Source of the DNA: Bacteroidota bacterium
Lineage (GTDB): Bacteria > Bacteroidota > Bacteroidia > Chitinophagales > Chitinophagaceae
Direction: 5' to 3'
Assembly (NCBI GenBank): GCA_025361325.1
Contig: JANYAL010000266.1
Location: forward strand, 1 to 5,413
Length of the DNA: 5,413 nucleotides
The notes under the pieces were generated by a model. That model saw only the letters and a program-made list of their open reading frames with translations. It was not told where the DNA came from and made no database searches. Below, piece after piece: positions 1 through 5,381 of the stretch; within the stretch, counting starts at the first letter, position 1, and each line of letters starts with the position of its first letter. The translations under genes and the position numbers were made by a program.

Positions 1-12
1 GATACAAAAAAA

Positions 13-312
13 TTATTTTACCGAACCTATCATCTTTTCCAGTGCTTCAAGATGTTGCTTAAATGCTTTTTCTCCCGGCCTGGTTATGGAATAAGTGGTA
101 TTCGTCTTCCGTCCTATAAAGCCCTTCTGAACTTTTATAAATAAGCTTTCTTCCAGGGTCTTTAAATGACTGGCCAGGTTACCGTCAGTAATATCCAGCA
201 GTTCCTTGAGCTCATTGAAATTCACAGATGTATTCACGATCAGTGAACTCATGATACCCAGCCGGATCCTGCTGTCAAATACCTTGTTAAGATTTTCTAT
301 CGGGTTCTTCAT
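13..312 (-). CDS. Small winged-helix transcriptional regulator (HTH_34-like)
   Basis: A 99-residue protein that consists almost entirely of one winged helix-turn-helix DNA-binding domain, resembling the HTH_34 (PF13601) group of MarR/ArsR-like regulators. Visible parts are helix 1 (about residues 8-26), helix 2 (32-40, NFNELKELL), a recognition helix (43-57, TDGNLASHLKTLEE), a beta wing with basic residues (60-76, including GRKTNTTYSIT) and a C-terminal helix (80-96) likely used for dimerisation. There is no separate effector domain, which is normal for the family. The ATG lies 15 bp after the stop of the upstream membrane-protein gene, so the two are probably co-transcribed. No Shine-Dalgarno is present. 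Its target is not visible in the sequence. Autoregulation of its operon, and possibly of the divergent acylase, is an inference. The family call is strong; the function is known only as a DNA-binding regulator. Confidence 0.9.
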   Translation of the reverse strand: MKNPIENLNKVFDSRIRLGIMSSLIVNTSVNFNELKELLDITDGNLASHLKTLEESLFIKVQKGFIGRKTNTTYSITRPGEKAFKQHLEALEKMIGSVK

Positions 313-327
313 GGTGTGGATGCCGGT

Positions 328-957
328 TTATTTTCGTTCATATTTCCACCACATGAGGATACCATACAAAATATGAAAAACGCCAAAGCCAAGTGCCCAG
401 CATTGCAGGCCATAGCCTATGAACCAGAGGTTGAACAAGCCCAGCAGGATTTGTCCATAGCCCAGATACCTGATCTCACTCAATGTGTATTTACTTGCAT
501 TCACCAGGGCCAGCCCATAGAACAAGAGGCATCCCGGTGGCACCAGCTGGTATTCGCCCAGTTGCATCATCCGGAGCAGAAAGATGCCGCCTACCGCAAT
601 GGGTATAAGGGTATTCCAGAACAGGCGTAATGTAGTAGTCCCCCAAATGGGGGTCCTGTTCTTTTTGGAACGCAGGTAAGTAAAGAAGAAAGCCAGCATA
701 AAAGCTGCCACAAAGGTTAGTGCCGCTATCCAGAATAGCTCATTGAGCAGGCCGCTGCCTGCATTGTTGATTAACCTGCTCAATTGGCAATCGCCATTTA
801 CCCAGCAATGGATCTTTTCACTGGCCATCCAGGCTCCTGCCAATGCACATATACCGGCAGCAATGCCACTTAGCCCGCTCAGGCTGATGAATCGGCTACT
901 GCGTTCCATCATCCGCTTAATGTGCTGCAGGTCTTCTATAGGTTGATTCTGATTCAT
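328..957 (-). CDS. Six-helix integral membrane protein of unknown function, paired with the regulator
   Basis: A 209-residue hydrophobic protein with six predicted membrane helices, at about 23-45, 72-95, 110-132, 138-155, 164-184 and 186-204. The basic N-terminus (KRMMERSSR), the basic loop after helix 2 (RSKKNR) and the basic C-terminus (KYERK) fit the positive-inside rule, with both ends in the cytoplasm. The loop between helices 1 and 2 (about 46-71) would then lie outside and carries Cys51 and Cys57. The frame stays open upstream to 1170. The start at 957 is preferred because the upstream extension looks non-coding and covers the promoter region, while MNQNQPIEDLQHIKRMMERS is a typical start for this protein type and a promoter match lies just before it. 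It is the first gene of a probable operon with the winged-helix regulator. Similar membrane-protein/small-HTH pairs are common in Bacteroidota, but I know of no assigned function. A sensor or anti-regulator role would be speculation. Confidence 0.82.
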   Translation of the reverse strand: MNQNQPIEDLQHIKRMMERSSRFISLSGLSGIAAGICALAGAWMASEKIHCWVNGDCQLSRLINNAGSGLLNELFWIAALTFVAAFMLAFFFTYLRSKKNRTPIWGTTTLRLFWNTLIPIAVGGIFLLRMMQLGEYQLVPPGCLLFYGLALVNASKYTLSEIRYLGYGQILLGLFNLWFIGYGLQCWALGFGVFHILYGILMWWKYERK

Positions 958-975
958 AAAAAGCACTTTGAGATA

Positions 976-1007
976 CAAAGTAAACGATAATATGGAATTA
1001 AGGCAAA
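976..1007 (-). promoter_or_regulatory. Candidate Bacteroidota promoter for the membrane protein/regulator operon
   Basis: Read on the minus strand, TTTG (1007-1004) is followed after 20 nt by TTACTTTG (983-976), which matches TAnnTTTG at five of six fixed positions. The expected transcription start is near 970, giving a very short leader before the ATG at 957. The assignment rests on pattern match and position only. Confidence 0.45.
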
Positions 1008-1023
1008 TTATTTTATGGTTACC

Positions 1024-1048
1024 TGTTACGTCTATGAAAACTGTAACA
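1024..1048. repeat. Inverted repeat TGTTAC-N13-GTAACA in the divergent intergenic region
   Basis: Perfect 6-bp arms (1024-1029 and 1043-1048) are separated by 13 bp. An extra GTTAC sits just outside, at 1018-1022, as a direct repeat of the left arm. The site lies upstream of both candidate divergent promoters, where a dimeric regulator could bind. Arms this short with a long spacer arise easily by chance, so it is a weak operator candidate. Confidence 0.25.
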
Positions 1049-1059
1049 CCCATGAAGAC

Positions 1060-1076
1060 TGAACATAAAATGTTCA
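1060..1076. promoter_or_regulatory. Candidate operator: 17-bp inverted repeat TGAACAT-AAA-ATGTTCA
   Basis: Perfect 7-bp arms flank a 3-bp centre. The site lies between the two candidate divergent promoters, about 50 bp upstream of each -33 element (1004-1007 on the minus strand, 1119-1122 on the plus strand). Arm length, tight spacing and location suit a dimeric DNA-binding protein, possibly the winged-helix regulator encoded next door. It does not match an operator consensus that I recognise. GAAC/GTTC arms recall Gram-positive LexA boxes, but the spacer here is 7 bp rather than 4. Its function is inferred only. Confidence 0.4.
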
Positions 1077-1118
1077 ACCGTATCTCTTCGCCCCGGCCAG
1101 GAATCACAGGCATCCTCA

Positions 1119-1150
1119 TTTGCAGGAGCCGTTCTAACCCTATATCTTTA
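1119..1150 (+). promoter_or_regulatory. Candidate Bacteroidota promoter for the acylase gene
   Basis: TTTG (1119-1122) is followed after exactly 20 nt by TATCTTTA (1143-1150), which matches TAnnTTTG except at the last base. The start of transcription would be near 1157, giving a leader of about 39 nt before the ATG at 1196. The spacing equals that of the divergent candidate promoter. Having the promoter inside the upstream open frame supports the downstream ATG as the true start. Confidence 0.45.
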
Positions 1151-1195
1151 AGCTCCCATGTAAGGGTCAACTTCTATAAAATATTCTGTTTCACC

Positions 1196-3250
1196 ATGTA
1201 CAAGATCATCTTTGCCTTTGTCATAACGATGTTTTGCGGTAAATGTTTTGCGCAGACCCCTGTAAATCCTGCTGCCATCGACATTGTACGCGATTCCTTT
1301 GGTATACCACACATCTTTGCTAAAACGGACAAGGAAGTGGCATATGGCCTGGCCTGGGCCGCCGCAGAGGATGATTTCAGAAGTATCCAGGAAGTGGAAC
1401 TACCCGCCAAAGGACTAATGGGAAGGGTAATGGGTAAGAAAGGAGCAGCAGGTGATTATGCATTTGCCTTGTTCCGTTGCAGGGAGATCACAGAAGAAAA
1501 ATGGAACAGTCTTACACCTGAATTCCTGCAATTGATCGATGGATATGTCCAGGGCATCAATGCCTATGCTACGCGGCATCCCGATGAGTTGATTACTAAG
1601 AAATTATTCCCGGTCACACTAAAAGACTATATCGCCTCATCAGTATTTGCTCTTACTATCTTCAACGGTGCCGATGCTGCCCTGCTGCGGATATTCAATA
1701 ACAGTGAATGGCAGGCCCCTGAATTAAATAAAAAAGGGAGCAATACGGTCGCTGTGAACGCGGGTAAGACTACAATCAACGAACCCTTCCTGCTCATTAA
1801 TGCCCACCAACCCAATACGGGACCCCAGGCTTTCTATGAAGCCCACCTCTGCAGCGAGGAAGGATTGAACATCACCGGGGGATTGCTTGCAGGCGCTCCG
1901 TGTATACTGCATGGCGTGAATGAAAACCTGGGTTGGGCACATACCGTGAATTATTGCGACAGGATGGATGAGTACCAACTGGAGATGAATCCCGATAACC
2001 CATTGCAGTATAAGTTCGACAATGTGTGGACGAACCTTGAGGTCAAAACAATCAAGCTCAGGATCAAGGGAATCCCTATCAATATAAAAAGAAAATTGTA
2101 TTGGAGCCACTACGGGGCAACCATGAAAAACAAACAGGGATTCTTTTCCATCCGCCTTGGTGCGAACATGAGGATAGGGGTACTTGATCAATGGTATCAT
2201 ATGGACAAGGCAACAAATTTTACTTCCTTTTACAAAGCGTTGAACAAACAGGAACTGTCCATGTTCAATATTATGTATGCCGACCGCTATGATACGATAT
2301 TTTATATTGACAACGCTTTGATACCGGTCAGGGATGGTAATGCCGGTTTCGACTGGAAACACACGCTTCCCGGTAATACATCAGCGACCCTTTGGACCCG
2401 TTTCCGGGACATCAGAGAACTGCCCCAGTATATCAACCCGCGTAGCGGATACCTGTACAATACCAACCACTCTCCCTTTTTTGCTACCGGAAAGAATGAC
2501 AATCTGGTTGCATCTGCTTTTCCTCCTGCCGACGGTTGGGAACAAAACAACAATAACCGAAGCTACAGGTTCAGAGAAATATTCCCGCAGGAACAAAAAA
2601 TAAGCTTTGAACAATTTAAACAAGTGAAATTTGACAGGCAATTACCCGCGCAACTGCATTACCAGTATGGAATAGATAGTATGTTCAATGTGAACGAAAA
2701 TGACCAGCTGCCTTTTTCAAAATTGATCAGTGAATTTAAATACTGGGATAAACGGGGCGATGCAGAAAGTAAAGGCGCTGCAATTTTCTTACTGGCATAC
2801 CTTCATCTTTCCAAAACGCTGCAGGGACAGCCATCGCGACAGATCACGCAAGCCGAAGCCATGGAGACCTATGGGTACATTAAGCATTACCTGGATACTT
2901 ATTTCGGAGGTAAGATCATAGCCCTGGGCGACCTGCAAAAACTGGTGAGGGGCGATAAAGACTGGCCGCTTGGTGGGCTACCTGATGTTTTGTCGGCTGA
3001 ATGGACGGAGAACTATAAAGACGGAAAGGTTAAAGTGATCGGCGGAGACGGCCTCGTAATGTTCGCACATTTTCCCAAAGAAGGCCTTCCGGTAATAGAA
3101 TCCGTGAATATGTATGGCGCTTCCGCAAGGCCCGGCAACAGACATTTCGACGACCAGGTGAATATGTACCTGAATCAAAAGACCAGAAAAATGACACTTG
3201 ATAAAGCAACCGTTTATAAGAATGCAGAACGTATCTATCACCCGCAATAG
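1196..3250 (+). CDS. Secreted penicillin acylase family Ntn-hydrolase (PvdQ/AHL-acylase-like amidase)
   Basis: A 684-residue precursor of the penicillin/cephalosporin/acyl-homoserine-lactone acylase family. These enzymes cut themselves into alpha and beta chains and hydrolyse amide bonds. Residues 1-19 form a Sec signal peptide (MYKIIFAFVITMFCGKCFA, cleavage before Gln20) with no lipobox, so the enzyme is probably periplasmic or secreted. The alpha region starts with IDIVRDSFGIPHIFA and contains AWAAAEDDF. The beta chain would begin at Ser182 in GSNTVAV, the expected nucleophile. Counting from it, His204 is beta-23, Val251 is beta-70 and Asn424 (in YNTNHSPF) fits the oxyanion asparagine, a set resembling PvdQ rather than penicillin G acylase. 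The C-terminus has the family's closing motif (YGASARPGNRHFDDQ). The frame is open back to 968, but the extension lacks coding character and would bury the signal peptide. The substrate cannot be told: acyl-homoserine lactones, lipopeptides or other N-acyl amides are possible. The family call is firm. Confidence 0.93.
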   Translation: MYKIIFAFVITMFCGKCFAQTPVNPAAIDIVRDSFGIPHIFAKTDKEVAYGLAWAAAEDDFRSIQEVELPAKGLMGRVMGKKGAAGDYAFALFRCREITEEKWNSLTPEFLQLIDGYVQGINAYATRHPDELITKKLFPVTLKDYIASSVFALTIFNGADAALLRIFNNSEWQAPELNKKGSNTVAVNAGKTTINEPFLLINAHQPNTGPQAFYEAHLCSEEGLNITGGLLAGAPCILHGVNENLGWAHTVNYCDRMDEYQLEMNPDNPLQYKFDNVWTNLEVKTIKLRIKGIPINIKRKLYWSHYGATMKNKQGFFSIRLGANMRIGVLDQWYHMDKATNFTSFYKALNKQELSMFNIMYADRYDTIFYIDNALIPVRDGNAGFDWKHTLPGNTSATLWTRFRDIRELPQYINPRSGYLYNTNHSPFFATGKNDNLVASAFPPADGWEQNNNNRSYRFREIFPQEQKISFEQFKQVKFDRQLPAQLHYQYGIDSMFNVNENDQLPFSKLISEFKYWDKRGDAESKGAAIFLLAYLHLSKTLQGQPSRQITQAEAMETYGYIKHYLDTYFGGKIIALGDLQKLVRGDKDWPLGGLPDVLSAEWTENYKDGKVKVIGGDGLVMFAHFPKEGLPVIESVNMYGASARPGNRHFDDQVNMYLNQKTRKMTLDKATVYKNAERIYHPQ

Positions 3251-3273
3251 AAGGGAACAGCCTTTATAACCAT

Positions 3274-4458
3274 TCAGACCTTGCTCGTCACTTCGCTGAT
3301 CTTATTGCAAGCCAGTAAAATATCTTCCCTGCTGATCACCAGCGGAGGTGCTATGCGAAGACAATTTGGGGCAAATAAGAACCAATCCGTAAAAACACCT
3401 TCGGCTAGTAGCGCATCAATCACTTTTTTATTTCTTTCAAAATCCTCGAATTCCACTGCAATCATCAGACCGCAGCTGCGCACGTTAAGATGAGAAGAAG
3501 ATCCTGATAAAAGCGATTTGAATAATGCCTCCTTCTCTTTAACACCAGAAATTATGTCTTCTTCAAACAGCACTTTAAAGGCAGCCAGTCCTGCTGCACA
3601 GCAAACCGGATGGCCGCCAAAGGTGCTGATATGACCCAACACCGGGTTGAATGTAAAGGAATCCATAATTTTCTTGTCTGCAATGAATGCCCCCATCGGC
3701 ATACCGCCTCCCAGTGCCTTTCCCAACAGCAAAATATCGGGGATGATATCATATTGTTCAAACGCCCACAATGAGCCATTACGGCCAAAGCCGCATTGTA
3801 TCTCATCCAGTATCAACAGTGTTCCGTTTGAACTGCATGTATCCCGAAGGGCCTTAAGCCATCCCTTTTCAGGAACCAGTACACCAGCTTCGGCCTGGAT
3901 GGTCTCAGCGATGACACAAGCTGTGGATTCGTTGATACATTCCAGGTCCTCAAATGAATTATAATTCAGTTGCAGAACACCCGGTAACAAGGGCCTGAAA
4001 GCCTGCTGCCAGTATTCGCTTCCCATCACACTCAATGCACCCTGTGTGCTGCCATGATAAGAATTCTTAAATGATATGATCTGACTACGGTTGCTGTAAC
4101 GCTTGGCAAGCTTCATGGCACCCTCTGTTGCCTCGCTGCCGGATGCCGTGAAAAAGACCGAGTTAAGCGAAGGGGGCAAATGATCGGTCAGCATTTTTGC
4201 ATACTGAACCTGCGGACTCTCCACCAGTTCCCCATACACCATGATGTGCAGGTAATCGTCCACCTGCTTTTTAATGGCCTCCACTACTTTGGGATGACAG
4301 TGTCCTATATTGCAGACACTGATCCCGCCGATCAGGTCGATATATTCTTTGCCGGTCACGTCAGTAAGCCTGCAACCAGATGCTTTTACCATTTCAAGGC
4401 AGAGCGGCGCTGCGGAAGTTTGGCCCACATGGGATAAAAAGAGCTGACGGCTGTTCAT
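3274..4458 (-). CDS. Class III PLP-dependent aminotransferase (acetylornithine/ornithine/omega-amino acid type)
   Basis: A 394-residue cytosolic fold-type I aminotransferase, full length for the class III (AcOAT/OAT/GABA-AT) family. Recognisable elements are the phosphate-binding loop ASGSEATEGAMKLA (105-118), Tyr134-His135 stacking on the cofactor, Glu185 in AETIQAEAG, Asp218 and Gln221 in LDEIQCGFGR, the Schiff-base Lys247 in LLLGKALGGGMPMGA, Thr279 in HISTFGGHP and the C-terminal LRIAPPL (367-373). It transfers an amino group, usually from a distal (omega) amine, to a keto acid such as 2-oxoglutarate or pyruvate. The usual HGRT of acetylornithine, ornithine and GABA transaminases reads HGST here (Ser137), so an automatic argD label is not safe. 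No arginine-pathway genes are nearby. The gene converges on the acylase with 23 bp between stops. The start ATG is the first residue of a typical N-terminus, preceded by an A-rich leader without Shine-Dalgarno. The exact substrate is unknown. Confidence 0.92.
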   Translation of the reverse strand: MNSRQLFLSHVGQTSAAPLCLEMVKASGCRLTDVTGKEYIDLIGGISVCNIGHCHPKVVEAIKKQVDDYLHIMVYGELVESPQVQYAKMLTDHLPPSLNSVFFTASGSEATEGAMKLAKRYSNRSQIISFKNSYHGSTQGALSVMGSEYWQQAFRPLLPGVLQLNYNSFEDLECINESTACVIAETIQAEAGVLVPEKGWLKALRDTCSSNGTLLILDEIQCGFGRNGSLWAFEQYDIIPDILLLGKALGGGMPMGAFIADKKIMDSFTFNPVLGHISTFGGHPVCCAAGLAAFKVLFEEDIISGVKEKEALFKSLLSGSSSHLNVRSCGLMIAVEFEDFERNKKVIDALLAEGVFTDWFLFAPNCLRIAPPLVISREDILLACNKISEVTSKV

Positions 4459-4474
4459 TATTTATCTGAGAGTT

Positions 4475-4486
4475 GTAATTAATTAC
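4475..4486. repeat. 12-bp palindrome GTAATTAATTAC upstream of the aminotransferase
   Basis: A perfect palindrome that touches the candidate -7 element of the aminotransferase and lies near the expected transcription start, a position where a repressor could act. It is AT-rich and only 12 bp long. About one such palindrome is expected by chance in a window this size, so a regulatory role is only a possibility. Confidence 0.25.
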
Positions 4487-4519
4487 GAAATTAGTGTTTA
4501 GTGGTTTACTTGTTCACAA
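4486..4519 (-). promoter_or_regulatory. Candidate promoter for the aminotransferase gene
   Basis: On the minus strand, TTG (4519-4517) is followed after 23 nt by TAATTTCG (4493-4486), which matches TAnnTTTG at five of six fixed positions. The leader would be about 20-25 nt. The spacer is at the long end of the usual range, so the match is moderate. Confidence 0.3.
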
Positions 4520-4533
4520 TGATCTGATGAATA

Positions 4534-4562
4534 TTGAAGCATATTTTCCCGGGTAAGATTTG
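4534..4562 (+). promoter_or_regulatory. Weak candidate promoter for the carbonic anhydrase-like gene
   Basis: TTG (4534-4536) is followed after 18 nt by AAGATTTG (4555-4562), which has the TTTG half of the -7 element and one of the two upstream TA bases. It is the best match in the short region before the gene. The A-rich stretch from 4588 to the ATG at 4602 is typical of the translation initiation region in Bacteroidota. Confidence 0.2.
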
Positions 4563-4601
4563 AATTTAAACAGTACGGATCCTTTCATAAAAACAAAAAA
4601 A

Positions 4602-5117
4602 ATGCCAACGATCCTTCCGGTCAAAGGAATACACCCCGTCCTGGGTGACAACTTTTATATCGCCCCCAATGCCACGATCGTGGGAGATGTGGTAATGGGT
4701 GATGATTGCAGCATATGGTTCAATGCAGTCATTCGCGGAGATGTGAACAGTATCCGATTGGGTAACAAAGTGAATGTGCAGGACGGGGCTATAATTCACT
4801 GTACCTATGAAAAGGCGAGCACGCATATTGGAAATAATGTAAGTATTGGACACAATGCAATCGTGCACGGATGCGTTATTGAAGATAATGTGCTGGTGGG
4901 GATGGGCTCCATAATTATGGATAATTGCCGGGTGGGCAGCAATAGCATCATCGCAGCAGGTGCTGTAGTACTTGAAAACACCCATATCGAATCGGGAAGT
5001 ATCTATGCCGGTGTTCCGGCAAAGAAGGTCAAGGATATCAGCCAGGAAATGATAAGCGGGGAGATAGACCGGATCGCCAATAATTATGTGATGTACAGCA
5101 GCTGGTTTAAAGCTTAG
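4602..5117 (+). CDS. Gamma-class carbonic anhydrase-like protein (YrdA/Cam family, left-handed beta-helix)
   Basis: A 171-residue cytosolic hexapeptide-repeat protein. It has the imperfect [LIV]-G-x4 repeats of a left-handed beta-helix (for example IVGDVVMGDD, VLVGMGSIIM, VGSNSIIAAGAVV) and ends in the YAGVPAKKVK motif and a C-terminal helix, so a trimer is expected. Residues corresponding to the Methanosarcina Cam metal ligands His81, His117 and His122 are His66, His84 and His89. Arg45, Asp47 and Gln60 match Cam Arg59, Asp61 and Gln75. The acidic loop holding Cam's proton-shuttle Glu84 is missing and Cam Glu62 is Val48, as in YrdA-like members, so metal binding is likely but carbon dioxide hydration is less certain. 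An in-frame TTG at 4560 would add 14 residues. The ATG at 4602 is preferred because MPTILPVKG is a usual start of Bacteroidota homologues. The small lipoprotein gene follows after 54 bp. Confidence 0.92.
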   Translation: MPTILPVKGIHPVLGDNFYIAPNATIVGDVVMGDDCSIWFNAVIRGDVNSIRLGNKVNVQDGAIIHCTYEKASTHIGNNVSIGHNAIVHGCVIEDNVLVGMGSIIMDNCRVGSNSIIAAGAVVLENTHIESGSIYAGVPAKKVKDISQEMISGEIDRIANNYVMYSSWFKA

Positions 5118-5159
5118 TTAATTTGCTCCGCAAGGCAGCCGCTATGGAAAAAAATAGAT

Positions 5160-5167
5160 TAATTTTG
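5160..5167 (+). promoter_or_regulatory. Perfect -7-like element TAATTTTG just before the lipoprotein start
   Basis: An exact TAnnTTTG match ends 4 bp before the ATG of the small lipoprotein. No TTTG or TTG lies 17-23 nt upstream; the nearest TTTG (5122-5125) is 34 nt away. If used, transcription would begin at or next to the start codon, giving a leaderless message. Otherwise the match is chance and the gene is read from upstream. Confidence 0.25.
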
Positions 5168-5171
5168 ATGG

Positions 5172-5381
5172 ATGAAAAAAATAATGGTCTCTTTTATTCT
5201 TGCTTCCCTATTACTGAGCGGCTGTTTCATCAGTCGCATTTTTGGTAAAAAGGATAAATACGGATGCCCTACGAACGGCAGGAATGTAGGTGCGGAAAAG
5301 ATCATTTCAGGTGATAAGAAAGCGATCCAGGCGGAGAAAAAGGCCAAATACAAAGGAGGCAGGAAGTATTATAAGGAATAA
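5172..5381 (+). CDS. Small predicted lipoprotein with GCPTNGRNVGAEK motif, unknown function
   Basis: A 69-residue protein with a type II signal peptide: basic MKK start, hydrophobic segment 5-14 and lipobox Leu15-Ser16-Gly17-Cys18. Cleavage would leave a lipidated mature peptide of 52 residues attached to a membrane. The mature part begins CFISRIFGKKDK, then carries a compact motif YGCPTNGRNVGAEKIISGDKKA (residues 30-51) and a lysine-rich tail ending in YYKE. I recall similar short proteins with GCP-x-NG-NVGAEK in Bacteroidota genomes, but no known function or named domain. The single remaining Cys32 lies in the motif. The ATG at 5172 is the only start that gives a proper signal peptide; an ATG at 5168 is in another frame and runs into a stop after about 26 codons. 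It may be co-transcribed with the carbonic anhydrase-like gene 54 bp upstream. The strong signal peptide and motif make it a real gene despite its size. Confidence 0.8.
   Translation: MKKIMVSFILASLLLSGCFISRIFGKKDKYGCPTNGRNVGAEKIISGDKKAIQAEKKAKYKGGRKYYKE

Noticed and set aside
1034..1061. Direct repeat ATGAAAACTG / ATGAAGACTG with 18-bp period
   Set aside because: Two imperfect 10-bp copies only; too little to support a repeat array or binding-site cluster.
958..1170. Upstream extension of the membrane protein on the minus strand, overlapping the acylase leader
   Set aside because: The same DNA is open on both strands by chance. The added residues do not resemble a membrane-protein N-terminus, and a promoter match lies inside it.
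968..1195. In-frame 76-residue N-terminal extension of the acylase
   Set aside because: It has no coding character, covers both candidate promoters and the inverted repeat, and would place an internal signal peptide at residue 77. The ATG at 1196 gives a standard signal peptide at the N-terminus.
1724..2362. 212-codon open frame antisense to the acylase
   Set aside because: It lies wholly within the strongly supported acylase gene, shows no recognisable domain, and is explained by codon bias on the opposite strand.
2683..2695. GTTCA-ATG-TGAAC dyad inside the acylase gene, similar to the arms of the intergenic operator candidate
   Set aside because: It is in the middle of well-conserved coding sequence, its arms are in reversed order, and it can be explained by codon choice.
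4566..4985. 139-codon open frame antisense to the carbonic anhydrase-like gene
   Set aside because: Its His/Ile-rich translation is the mirror of the hexapeptide repeats; the plus-strand protein has clear family motifs.
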